28,128 nt of DNA, from NCBI GenBank assembly GCA_034409055.1, contig DAOUMU010000538.1, positions 1-28,128 on the forward strand, in the 5' to 3' direction. The translations under genes and the position numbers were made by a program. The notes under the pieces are model-generated. The model was given only the letters and a program-made list of their open reading frames with translations, did not search any database and had not been told where the DNA came from. Shown in pieces: positions 1-8,681 of the stretch. Numbering within the stretch: position 1 is the stretch's first letter; every line of letters starts with the position of its first letter. The stretch is from DAOUMU01 sp034409055. Its GTDB lineage: Bacteria; Chloroflexota; Anaerolineae; 4572-78; J111.

Positions 1-87
1 GCGAACGGTTGCGGTGATACTAATCTCTGCTCCTCGTTTTGGGTTTGTTTGGAGCAGTAGTTTGCTACCTCAATCCATATTGCGCAA

Positions 88-570
88 CTATGAATGTGCC
101 AAAGTGTCGCGGGTTAAGTAGATAGCCCCGGCTTGCGCCAAGCGGTCCCAATGTTGTCGTTCGTGGCAGGCCAACAAGGGCAGATAGACTTGATGATACA
201 GATGCCGCACATGCGACACTGAAATCTGAACATAAGGCCACAGTTCGGCCTGTATCTCAGCATAGGTCGCCCGCCACTCCTGACGCAGCCAGCCAATACG
301 AGCCAGCACATCATAGCCGTAGGTTGAACCGACCACCGCAACCTGCTGCCCCTCGGCTGACAAAAGGCGCATCGTATGGCCCGGACAATCCAGTACCGGA
401 CAGTGTCCCGGACGACTGGCTACAGACAAAACCCTGTCCAACTTCTGCACCGTCTTGTCCCAGGCTAGATAGTTGTACATTGTTAATGGCCCTCCGCAAT
501 GGAGGCATGTTGACAATTCAGGGTGGTAGATAATTCGTTCACTTGGCTTTAATTCCTTTGAGGTTCTCAT
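88..570 (-). CDS. Transposase-like protein, N-terminal fragment
   Basis: The product is about 160 residues, or 171 if the upstream ATG at 603 is used. I prefer the ATG at 570 because a GGGAG lies six to nine bases before it, while the ATG at 603 has only a weak GGGG. Near the N-terminus a CLHCGG pair and a later C-P-V-L-D-C pair form a likely zinc ribbon. The following helical part (around YAEIQAEL and ISVSHVRHLYHQVY) looks like a helix-turn-helix. This order is typical of the N-terminal half of some transposases. The frame stops at TAG (90-88) before any DDE-type catalytic core, so it is probably a decayed remnant, and its last ten or so residues may be post-junction sequence. It lies 90 bases beyond nSTAND-C on the same strand. 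The exact IS family is not recognised. Confidence 0.45.
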   Translation of the reverse strand: MRTSKELKPSERIIYHPELSTCLHCGGPLTMYNYLAWDKTVQKLDRVLSVASRPGHCPVLDCPGHTMRLLSAEGQQVAVVGSTYGYDVLARIGWLRQEWRATYAEIQAELWPYVQISVSHVRHLYHQVYLPLLACHERQHWDRLAQAGAIYLTRDTLAHS

Positions 571-692
571 GGCTACTCCCTTCCATTCACTATTTTCGCT
601 CATGATAACCCCATTTTGTTTACAGGGTTACTTTTGCGTTATTGCGTATTTACATTTACATTGGCCTCAAATTGTAGAAAACGATTTTATTT

Positions 693-3600
693 TTATCCTC
701 CCTCCTTTCCTTTCACGCTTGAATGTACTGGCCAATTGGGACAGGTCTGCCGATAAGACTCATCCCCCAAGTAGCGCTGCCATTCAGCTTGGGTCAGATT
801 GCGATGCACTTGCTGGCAGGCAATGTCAACCAGGGTATCAAGTTTGGAAATCCACAAACGGATCGTTCGGTCGTCGCCGCCAGAGGCCAGAGTCAGACCA
901 TCGTGGCTGAAGGCTACTGAACGGATCAAGGCCTCGTGGCCGGTCAGCAAGATAGGCGATGCGGACAGGTCGCGCAAATCCCACAAGCGAATGGTCCGGT
1001 CGTAACTGGCAGAGGCCAGAGTCTGCCCCTCAGGACTGAAAGTGACCGCACTGACCCAATCCTCGTGACCGGCCAAGATGGCAGGGGGGGCAGAGAGATT
1101 ACGCAAATTCCATAGACGGATTGTTTGATCGTCACTGCCAGAAGCAAGGGTTAGACCGTCGGGACTAAAGGCCACGGAACGGACCAAGTCCTCATGGCCA
1201 GTCAGCAGGAGGGGTGGCGCGGATAGATCACGCAAATCCCACAAGCGGATAATCTGGTCGAGACTGGTGGAAGCAAGAGTCATTCCATCAGGGTTGAACC
1301 TCACTGACCTAACTGAAGCTTCGTCGTCAGTCAGGAGAATGGGTGGTGTAGAAAGGTCACGCAAATTCCACAAACGAATGGTTCGGTCGGTACTGCCAGA
1401 AGCGAGGGTCAAGCCATCAGGGCTGAAAGTCACTGAGCGGATCAAGTCCTTATGGCCGATCAAACGAATGGGAGGTGCAGACGGGTTGCGTAAATTCCAC
1501 AAACGGATGATTTTATCATCACCACCTGAGGCGAGGGTCACTCCATCAGGACTGAAGGATATTGAGCTGACCGGAGCTTCATGGTCAGTAAGGATGATGG
1601 GCGGTGCGGACGGGTCGTGTAAATCCCACAAGCGAATGGTCCAATCGAGACTGGCGGAGGCAAGCGTTTGTCGGTCAGGACTGAAGGCGACTGCACTGAT
1701 CGAGTCCTCGTGACCAGTCAGGAGGATAGGTAATGCAGGTGAGTCGTGCAGGTTCCACAGGCGGATGGTTTTGTCAGCACTAGCAGAGGCGAGGATTAGC
1801 CCATTGGGGCTGAAAGTTACTGAAGTACCCCAATTTTTGTGGCCAGGCAGGAGGACTGGTGGCGTGGATAACGCACGCAAATCCCACAGACGGATGGTTT
1901 CATCAACACCAGTCGAGACAAGGGTTAGGCCATTGGGACTGAAGGCCACTGAACGAACTGAATCCTCGTGACCAGTCAGGATAATGGAGGGCGTTGCGGG
2001 ATCGCTTAAATCCCACAGACGGATAGTCTGGTCAGCACTAGCCGAAGCAAGGGTCAGGCTATCGGGGTTGAAGACCACTATCATGACTGCATCTTCGTGA
2101 CCGGTCAGTATAGTAGGGGGCGCAGCAGAGTCACGCAAATCCCACAAGCGGATGGTCCGATCATCGCTAGCAGAAGCGAGGATCTGTCCATCGGGGTTGA
2201 AAGCTACTGACCTGACCGGAGCCTCGTGGCCAGTGAGAATAGTAGGAGAGGTAGAGAGATCACGTAAATCCCACAGACGGATAGTTTGATCCACACTGGC
2301 AGAGGCAAGGGTCAAACCATCGGGACTGAAAGCCACAGAAAGAACTGCGCCCTGATGACCGGTGAGAATGGTGGAAGGAACAGAGAGGTCGTGTAGATCC
2401 CAGAGTCGAATAGTCTGGTCGGCACTAGCCGAGGCAAGAATCAATCCGTCAGGGCTGAAAGCCACGGAAAGAACTGCCCCCTCGTGGCCAGTCAGAAGGG
2501 TAGGTGGTGCAGATGGGTTATCCAAATCCCAGAGTCGAATAGTCTGGTCGGCGCTAGCGGAAGCCAAGGTCGAGCTATCAGGACTGAAGGCTACTGACCA
2601 GACTGTGAGTTCGTGCCCGGTCAAAACGGTATTAAAAAAGGGATGAGTTAGAATCTCGCGGAGGGAACTGTCAATCAACGCTTGGAGATTTCCCTCTGCA
2701 CGACGATTCAGATGCCATGCCTCTACAGTGAGCAGAGTTGCCAACTCAGTATCGTTGGTTCGGTCTACAAGGCCAGGAGACAAGGCGGCCAGTGATTGGG
2801 CTAAGAAAATACGGTCTAATCGTTCGGCGGCGGCTGCAGCCTGATCACGGGTAGTTGCTTCGGCTGTTGCCAGGGCAACACTCTGTGTTTCAGCGATTGC
2901 TTGGGCGGTCACTGCTTCTGCTTCGCGAGTAGCAGCCAGGTTTGCATTTGTCTGTGCTTCTGCTGCCTGGGTTGCTGCCAAGTTTTCATTTAGCCGAGCC
3001 TCTGCCGTCTTTCCCATTGCTTGTACTCCAAGCACAGCAGCAACTATGGCCATGAATACAGCCACAGCACCAACTATGGCTAACAACACAGCTCGTTTGC
3101 GCAATTTGTCTGCGGCTTCAGCTTGTTCCTGTGCTCGTGCTTCGGCTTCACGGGCTTGTTGTTCCTCCGCCTTGCGACGTGCTTCGGCTTCTTCAGCCAA
3201 CTGTCGAGCGGCCTCGAGTTCGCGTTCTCGTTGAGCTTCCTTTTCGGCTCGTAAAGCTTCTTCTCTGGCTTTTTGGGCTTTCTGACTGGCGGCCAAAAAT
3301 TCTGCGACTAAAGGTCCCAGCCCCTGCCAGTTGGTGGCTAATGTCTCTTCCAATTGTTGCCCTTCAAGCAATCGGCTCCTACTCCAACCAGAATCTGCCC
3401 AAGTTTGAGCCATCTGGATGAGCGGTTGCTTCAAACGCCAAGCCTGGTTGGCCTGTAAAATGGGTTCTACAAAGCGGTCATGCACCAATTCATACCACGT
3501 CCCTCCGGCTCTAATTTCAGCCCGCAGGATAAATTGGTCCGCTAACAACTTCACTACCGAATTTGGTAAACCAGCAATGTCATTTGCTCCCTGATAAACC

Positions 3601-4661
3601 GTTCCTCGAGTCCCGGCTTTGGTAATCAATTGTTGATCAAACCAGCTACGCAAATCAATCTCAGAGACATCGCTTTGTTGCAGCGTTTTCTGAAGGGCCT
3701 GCTCGTAGAATTCGGCCAAGGCAATGTCAACATCGCCCGCCTCTTGCAAATCTTGCTTAGTAATCTGATTAGCAGGGCGTTCTTTCAAGTTCTCCCATAA
3801 TTGATAACAGACCACCTGCAACTGTACCGGCTCGACGAACTGACCGAGTTCAGGTTCAGCTTTCCCATACACCCGAATCTGGCGCAAATTATCCACCAAG
3901 GTTTCAGCTACGCTGGGAGCAAAGGGGCGGTGGCCATACTGCTCAGCAGGTTTTTTAATGGCCTCCAGGGCAGCCTGGTAGCCCATACGCTGCATGTAGT
4001 AACGCGTCTGCATCCTGCCCGGCACCAGCGAAACATAGGGATCCAGGGCGGCCACGTGATCTTCACGTAGGGTCAGCACGACCCATAACTCAGGGTCGGC
4101 GGTCATAGCCTGGTTTAACTGACGGAAAAAGTCCGTCCGATCCTGCCAGCGATCCGGGCGGGTGGTGATGATCTCCTCAAACTGGTCAATGACCAAGACG
4201 TGGGGCGGCGGGCTGTAACGAGCCAATTTGGCCTGGTTGGGAGCGAGTGGTGAGGTGCCCCGATAATAATAATATTTCCCGTCCCGGGTAGTGAGCCGAG
4301 CCAAAAAGTCGGTCAGGGTCAGGTCAGCGAAGCGAGCGGGATCACTATGGCTTTGATCCAGGTTGAGCATCAGGTTGAAGGCAAAGATATTGTTAACGCT
4401 GCTAATTCCTGTGGGTAGATCACCGCTAACCCGGCCAATGGGCAGCACCACAAACCGTTCTTGCCGCAAGCCGGGCACCAGCCGAGTGTTGATCAGGGAA
4501 CTCTTGCCCGCCCCAGATTGGGCATAAAACAATACCAGCCGGTTAGAGATAACCAGGGATAACAGATTCCTGGCCTCTCGTTCCCGACCAAAAAAGCGGT
4601 CAGCCTCTGCCTGGGTGAAAGTGCGGGGGCCAACGTAAGGGTTATCACGGATATTGGTCAC
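693..4661 (-). CDS. nSTAND-C: membrane-anchored nSTAND1 NTPase with 14 WD40 repeats
   Basis: A 1322-residue STAND-type switch protein. Translation starts at a GTG (4661) with GGGAG eight bases upstream. The N-terminal NPYVGPRTF and FFGRERE motifs lead into the nSTAND1 P-loop domain: Walker A AQSGAGKSS at residues 47-55, Walker B VLVIDQFEE at 155-163, and a sensor-like LTLRED near 196-201. A winged-helix-like segment ends with TWYELVHDRFVEPI (388-401). A charged Ala/Glu-rich coiled coil (about 455-520) precedes one membrane helix (about 524-547), and a second Ala-rich coiled coil follows. Residues 680 to about 1271 are 14 WD40 units, enough for two seven-bladed propellers. The tail NLTQAEWQRYLGD...CPNW is typical of bacterial STAND-WD40 proteins. 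RKR just before the helix suggests that the NTPase is cytoplasmic and the propellers outside (inference). It pairs with SIR2c, 106 bases upstream. The N-terminal part resembles nSTAND-A and the later NTPase part resembles nSTAND-B. Confidence 0.93.
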   Translation of the reverse strand: MTNIRDNPYVGPRTFTQAEADRFFGREREARNLLSLVISNRLVLFYAQSGAGKSSLINTRLVPGLRQERFVVLPIGRVSGDLPTGISSVNNIFAFNLMLNLDQSHSDPARFADLTLTDFLARLTTRDGKYYYYRGTSPLAPNQAKLARYSPPPHVLVIDQFEEIITTRPDRWQDRTDFFRQLNQAMTADPELWVVLTLREDHVAALDPYVSLVPGRMQTRYYMQRMGYQAALEAIKKPAEQYGHRPFAPSVAETLVDNLRQIRVYGKAEPELGQFVEPVQLQVVCYQLWENLKERPANQITKQDLQEAGDVDIALAEFYEQALQKTLQQSDVSEIDLRSWFDQQLITKAGTRGTVYQGANDIAGLPNSVVKLLADQFILRAEIRAGGTWYELVHDRFVEPILQANQAWRLKQPLIQMAQTWADSGWSRSRLLEGQQLEETLATNWQGLGPLVAEFLAASQKAQKAREEALRAEKEAQRERELEAARQLAEEAEARRKAEEQQAREAEARAQEQAEAADKLRKRAVLLAIVGAVAVFMAIVAAVLGVQAMGKTAEARLNENLAATQAAEAQTNANLAATREAEAVTAQAIAETQSVALATAEATTRDQAAAAAERLDRIFLAQSLAALSPGLVDRTNDTELATLLTVEAWHLNRRAEGNLQALIDSSLREILTHPFFNTVLTGHELTVWSVAFSPDSSTLASASADQTIRLWDLDNPSAPPTLLTGHEGAVLSVAFSPDGLILASASADQTIRLWDLHDLSVPSTILTGHQGAVLSVAFSPDGLTLASASVDQTIRLWDLRDLSTSPTILTGHEAPVRSVAFNPDGQILASASDDRTIRLWDLRDSAAPPTILTGHEDAVMIVVFNPDSLTLASASADQTIRLWDLSDPATPSIILTGHEDSVRSVAFSPNGLTLVSTGVDETIRLWDLRALSTPPVLLPGHKNWGTSVTFSPNGLILASASADKTIRLWNLHDSPALPILLTGHEDSISAVAFSPDRQTLASASLDWTIRLWDLHDPSAPPIILTDHEAPVSSISFSPDGVTLASGGDDKIIRLWNLRNPSAPPIRLIGHKDLIRSVTFSPDGLTLASGSTDRTIRLWNLRDLSTPPILLTDDEASVRSVRFNPDGMTLASTSLDQIIRLWDLRDLSAPPLLLTGHEDLVRSVAFSPDGLTLASGSDDQTIRLWNLRNLSAPPAILAGHEDWVSAVTFSPEGQTLASASYDRTIRLWDLRDLSASPILLTGHEALIRSVAFSHDGLTLASGGDDRTIRLWISKLDTLVDIACQQVHRNLTQAEWQRYLGDESYRQTCPNWPVHSSVKGKEGG
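851..2624 (-). repeat. 14 tandem 129-bp units encoding WD40 repeats
   Basis: Fourteen consecutive units of 43 codons each follow the pattern L-T-G-H-E, S-V-A-F-S-P-D-G, L-A-S-A-S, D-x-T-I-R-L-W-D-L. The unit length does not vary across the first thirteen. The fourteenth ends at the RLW and runs into the C-terminal tail. Units 7 (PGHKNW), 9 (TDHEAP) and 11 (TDDEAS) depart most from the GHE signature. Confidence 0.92.
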
Positions 4662-4713
4662 CGTTCACGCTCCCAAATGAGAAAAGAGAAAAGAGTCTCG
4701 AGGACAGAAATAG

Positions 4714-4737
4714 ACGATAATGAGCCATTTTTATCGT
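4714..4737 (-). other. Small hairpin between SIR2c and nSTAND-C
   Basis: ACGATAA and TTATCGT form a perfect 7-bp stem around a 10-base loop in the 106-base gap between the two genes. In transcript direction it is followed by TCTATTTCTG, which is not a convincing U-tract. It could be an mRNA-processing or weak attenuation structure, or chance. Confidence 0.25.
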
Positions 4738-4767
4738 GCATTTCCTTATCCGTGGTCATCTCTCTGG

Positions 4768-5793
4768 CTAACCTCTCCAGCCCTGGTGGAGTTCATGAAT
4801 AAACCGGTGGGGATTGTTTGGATCAATCCATTCCACCTCAAAGTTAACCTGGCGTAGATATTTTTGCAGGTACTCCTTTTCTTGCCGATTTTCCTCCAGT
4901 TGAATGGCCACACTGGCCAACATTTTGGGCCTGGGTTTAATCAGTCCTCGAAAGAGGACCCGGAAATCCCAGGCTGGTAGACTGAAGCCCAGCACCACCA
5001 GGGAGGATTGGGTCAGAGCCTGTTGAACCCGGGGCAAAATAGTGCCCCAAACATTGTTGTTGACTAGAAAATCCAGGTAATCGTCTTCAGTCAACACCAA
5101 CGACTCAGGGTATTGATCAAAACCGTGCAGGTGGTAGATCAGGGGTTGCTCTGGCGTGGGATGATAATCTGGCTCCTGATCAAAAATAGAAGGAATATGT
5201 CGCAGCCCTTCGTGCCAGCGGTAAATTTCGGTACGAGGTTCTTTACGAGCCTTGTCCTTGAGAGCCACTTCCAAAAAACCGTGATAGCTGGTAGTCAGGT
5301 AAATGGGCAAGGGCAGATCAGCTAACAGGAGAAGCGGATTGTCCTGAACGGAGTCGAGGCTGGGGTAGTTCAAGCGGCGGGCCAGACCGGAGATGGTTAG
5401 CTCTCTGACCTGCTCTTTCAGTTCGGCCCGTTTGCTGGCTGAAACGTTCAGATCTCGTTTGGCCATTGATAATAAGGCCCTCTCCAGAAACTCCAGGTAC
5501 TTTTCCTTGACATAGTCTTCGTCGTGAACCTGGTGACCATTGGCCTGGCTGACACTTTCATATTGGGCCATTTTGGCCAAATCGTGCCCCTGGTCCACCA
5601 TCGGATACTTAATATATTTGGCCCAGCCCTTCACCAACCGGACATGATTACCAAAGATCAAATCGTTGGTAAAGGCGTTACTGATAATGGGCACTACCTT
5701 ACCATCGTCGATCCGGTCGATGATGGTTTCCTTCCAGGATTTGGTTTCCGGTTGTAGGTCTTCATCCTCGAAAAAATCGAGCTCGAATTCCAA
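4768..5793 (-). CDS. SIR2c: SIR2-like (SIR2_2) NADase-fold protein
   Basis: A 341-residue SIR2-fold protein. Translation starts at a TTG (5793) behind a strong GGAGG ten bases upstream. Family signatures are YLTTSYHGF (165-173), YHLHG (220-224, His223 retained), LTEDDYLDFL (234-243) and VLGFSLPAWDFRVLFRGL (267-284). SIR2 proteins paired with STAND NTPases in phage-defence and conflict systems usually hydrolyse NAD+ when triggered (known for the class). The Asn of the usual TTN-Y-D motif is Ser169 and the Asp is His171. The glycine-rich GAG-x-S loop is replaced by PIISNAFT. Catalysis may therefore be lost or altered. It is clearly closer to SIR2a than to SIR2b. It is the first gene of module C, which has no FGE gene before it; 152 bases separate it from nSTAND-B. 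Confidence 0.88.
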   Translation of the reverse strand: MEFELDFFEDEDLQPETKSWKETIIDRIDDGKVVPIISNAFTNDLIFGNHVRLVKGWAKYIKYPMVDQGHDLAKMAQYESVSQANGHQVHDEDYVKEKYLEFLERALLSMAKRDLNVSASKRAELKEQVRELTISGLARRLNYPSLDSVQDNPLLLLADLPLPIYLTTSYHGFLEVALKDKARKEPRTEIYRWHEGLRHIPSIFDQEPDYHPTPEQPLIYHLHGFDQYPESLVLTEDDYLDFLVNNNVWGTILPRVQQALTQSSLVVLGFSLPAWDFRVLFRGLIKPRPKMLASVAIQLEENRQEKEYLQKYLRQVNFEVEWIDPNNPHRFIHELHQGWRG

Positions 5794-5945
5794 GATTCGC
5801 TTTCCTCCGTGACCGGTTCCAATATCTTCCGAAGCTGCCGGGTCTCCTGGACAGGTTTCCCAGGTATCTGTCCCGGCTATTAGTAAAGAGGAAGATGACC
5901 GGTTTAAGATTACCGGCGGTCATATCATACTAACGTTTGACCAGT

Positions 5946-8681
5946 TTATTCTGCCCAACTCATGCGTTCTTCAGCCCAACTCTTCACGTCAAATGGGCCC
6001 CACGGAGGAGGTATATCAAACCATTTCCTTTTTTGATTATTGCTTAAAGTAATGGTCCACAAAGCCCATCCGCCGGCTTCGTCGGAAATATACGCCACAT
6101 TCTGGCCGTCGGGGCTAATGGCGGCCAGGCCATCCTGCTGGTCGTTGTTCGTTATATTTTGGGGCTGCCCGCCATCCAGGGAGACAAGGTAAATGTCCCA
6201 ATCACCATCTTCTTCAGACATATAAGCCAGAAGGCCCTTTTTAGCGTCCATCGGACGCCCCGAACCGGGGACAATCAGCCCCGGATCAATGGTTTCAGCA
6301 TCGGTCACCCAAATACCACATTCGTCAGGTTGCCCACGCCAGTCGGCACAACCTTGAAAAACCAGGCGGTTATCGTCAGACCAAAGCAGATTTTTGCCGC
6401 TAATCCCCCTATTGTTTACCTCTATGGCTGTAAAATCTGTAGCATCGACTGCTTCCTGACTACTTTGTTTAAACAACAGGCCGTCCTGACTCAAGTCAGC
6501 AAAGATGATTTGACTACCATCAGGTGACCATACAGGCCATTGGGCATTCTGGTTACTATTAATCAGTTCGGGACCTCGTCCGGTGCCATCTGTCGTGAAC
6601 AGCCCTGAGAACTGGCCGCCCGTCCCCTGCAGCACAATGCCCCGTCCATCGGGGCGAAACATTGGCTGGCGGGCGTTGTCGATCCTGGTGGGGGGACCCC
6701 CGTCAACACCCCTGCCATCAAATCTGGCCAGGTGGATTATATCAGGGTCAGGCCCACCCGAAGGAGGAATAGCCAGCTTGCCTTTGATATCAGTCAGCAC
6801 GGTACGAGTCGCTCTTAATGCAACCAATTGGGCCTCCAAAGCCTCGGCTTCAGCCGTGGCTGTTTCATTCGGCAGTGGTGTCGCCGTAGCCGTTGGCATA
6901 ACGGCCGAACCGGCCTCTGCGGTAACAGTAACTGTGTCCATTGATGTCGGTTCGGGGGTAGCTGTTGCCAACCGGGCTTCTAAATATTTTTGCAAAGTTT
7001 CTAAGGCATTATCGGATACTGCCTTGGCCGCCAAAGCGGTGGCCCGGTCAGATTCAGCGATAACTCGATTAGCTTCAGCAGTGTCTTCAGCATCCACAGC
7101 CGCCTGCTGTTGTTCTATGGCCATCTGGCGTTGATCGAATGCCCCTATGGCTGCCCCTACTGCTACCAGGAATATAATCACTAACCCCACCACCAACCAC
7201 CGCAGCCGCTTTCTGGCCCTGGCTTGCTCTTCAGCCCGTTTCCTCTGTTCCTCGGCTAAGGCCCGGGCTTGTTCCAACTCACGTTGTCGTTGGGCTTCTT
7301 TTTCTGCACGAAGGGCTTCATCTTTGGCAGCCTGGGCCATTTGGCTGGCCTCTAAAAAGTCGGCCACTAGCGGTCCCAGGCCCCGCCAGTTGGTGGCTAA
7401 CGCCTCCGCCAGTTGCTGTCCCTCAAGCAAGTGGCTTTCACTCCGGCCAGAGTCTGCCCAGCCCTGGGCCACCTGAATGAGGGGTTGTTTCAAACGCCAG
7501 GCCTGGTTGGCCTGAAAAATGGGCTCGATAAAACGATCGTGGATCAACTCATACCATGTGCCGCCCGCTCTAATTTCAGCCCGCAGCAGAAACTGGTCCA
7601 CCAGGCCCTGAACCGCCGGGTTCGGCAAGCCAGCGGTATGCTCCCGCCCCTGGTAAACTGTCCCCCGCGTACCGGCTTCGGTAATCAATTGTTGGTCAAA
7701 CCAGTTGCGCAAATCAATCTCAGAGACATCGTTTTGTTGCAGGGTCTTTTGCAGGGCATGTTCGTAAAACTGGGCCAGGGCGGTATCAACATCGCCGGCC
7801 TCCCGCAAATCTTGCTCGGTGATTTGGCCGGCGGGTCGCTCTTTTAAGTTCTCCCACAACTGATAACAAACCACCTGCAACTGGACCGGTTCCACGAACT
7901 GGCCAAGTTGGGGCTCAGCCTGCCCATGGACCCGGATCTGGCGCAAGTTATCTACCAATGTCCGGGCTGCCTCCGGGGTGAAAGGACGACCGGCCAGTTC
8001 GGCCGGCTGCTGAATGGCTTCCAGAGCGGCCCGGTAGTCCATGCGCTGCATGTAGAAGCGGGCCCGCAATTTACCCGGTAATAACCGGGCGTAGGGATCC
8101 AGAGCGGCCACATAATCCTCCCTCAAGGTCAGCACCACCCACAGCAAGGGATCATCTTTGATGGCCTGGTGCAGTTGTCGGAAAAAACCTGCCCGCTCCT
8201 GCCAGCGATCCATATGGGTGGTCACAATTTCCTCAAACTGGTCGATAATAAGGACCCGTCCCATTTCTTCATAATAATCTTCGTCACGCAAGTCCATGGG
8301 ACCTGGCTCTGACTTAATACTGTGAAAGTAGTCGGTCAGGGTGGTGTGGGTTAAACGCCCTACTTCTGTCTGCTGTTGGTCCAGGTTGAGCAAGAGGTTG
8401 AAGACAAAAATGTTGTCAACCTCGGCTACGCCGGCCGGTAAATTGCCGCTGACCCGGCCAATAGGCAGAATGTCAAATTTCTCCTGCCGTAAGCCGGGCA
8501 CCAGACGGGTGTTGATGAGAGAACTCTTGCCCGCTCCGGATTGGGCATAGAATAAAACTAATGGCTCAGCAATAACCAGCGAGAGCAGTTCTCTGGCTTC
8601 CCGCTCCCGGCCAAAGAAAAAGCGGCCGTCTTCTTCCTCAAAGGTACGAGGACCAACATAAGGGTTGACGCTGTTTGTCAT
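5946..8681 (-). CDS. nSTAND-B: membrane-anchored nSTAND1 NTPase with TolB/PD40-type propeller
   Basis: A 911-residue protein from the ATG at 8681. That ATG shares one base with the SIR2b stop (TAATG), and its MTNSVNPYVGPRTF start matches its paralogues, so the longer frame from 8738 is rejected. Walker A AQSGAGKSS lies at 46-54, Walker B VLIIDQFEE at 143-151, and the TWYELIHDRFIEPI end of the NTPase region at 376-389. A basic, Glu-rich coiled coil runs to about 490, then a membrane helix at about 495-514 preceded by RARKRLR. A second coiled coil and a Thr/Pro-rich linker follow. From about residue 650 to the end, units such as WSPDGSQIIFADLS, DWDIYLVSLDGG and ISPDGQNVAYISDEAGG form a PD40/TolB-like beta-propeller, probably the ligand-sensing part. 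SIR2b is its likely effector partner. Confidence 0.93.
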   Translation of the reverse strand: MTNSVNPYVGPRTFEEEDGRFFFGREREARELLSLVIAEPLVLFYAQSGAGKSSLINTRLVPGLRQEKFDILPIGRVSGNLPAGVAEVDNIFVFNLLLNLDQQQTEVGRLTHTTLTDYFHSIKSEPGPMDLRDEDYYEEMGRVLIIDQFEEIVTTHMDRWQERAGFFRQLHQAIKDDPLLWVVLTLREDYVAALDPYARLLPGKLRARFYMQRMDYRAALEAIQQPAELAGRPFTPEAARTLVDNLRQIRVHGQAEPQLGQFVEPVQLQVVCYQLWENLKERPAGQITEQDLREAGDVDTALAQFYEHALQKTLQQNDVSEIDLRNWFDQQLITEAGTRGTVYQGREHTAGLPNPAVQGLVDQFLLRAEIRAGGTWYELIHDRFIEPIFQANQAWRLKQPLIQVAQGWADSGRSESHLLEGQQLAEALATNWRGLGPLVADFLEASQMAQAAKDEALRAEKEAQRQRELEQARALAEEQRKRAEEQARARKRLRWLVVGLVIIFLVAVGAAIGAFDQRQMAIEQQQAAVDAEDTAEANRVIAESDRATALAAKAVSDNALETLQKYLEARLATATPEPTSMDTVTVTAEAGSAVMPTATATPLPNETATAEAEALEAQLVALRATRTVLTDIKGKLAIPPSGGPDPDIIHLARFDGRGVDGGPPTRIDNARQPMFRPDGRGIVLQGTGGQFSGLFTTDGTGRGPELINSNQNAQWPVWSPDGSQIIFADLSQDGLLFKQSSQEAVDATDFTAIEVNNRGISGKNLLWSDDNRLVFQGCADWRGQPDECGIWVTDAETIDPGLIVPGSGRPMDAKKGLLAYMSEEDGDWDIYLVSLDGGQPQNITNNDQQDGLAAISPDGQNVAYISDEAGGWALWTITLSNNQKRKWFDIPPPWGPFDVKSWAEERMSWAE

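Noticed and set aside
851..2624. Regularly spaced repeats considered as a CRISPR array
   Set aside because: The 129-bp period encodes WD40 units without interruption. There are no unique spacers and no identical short repeats.
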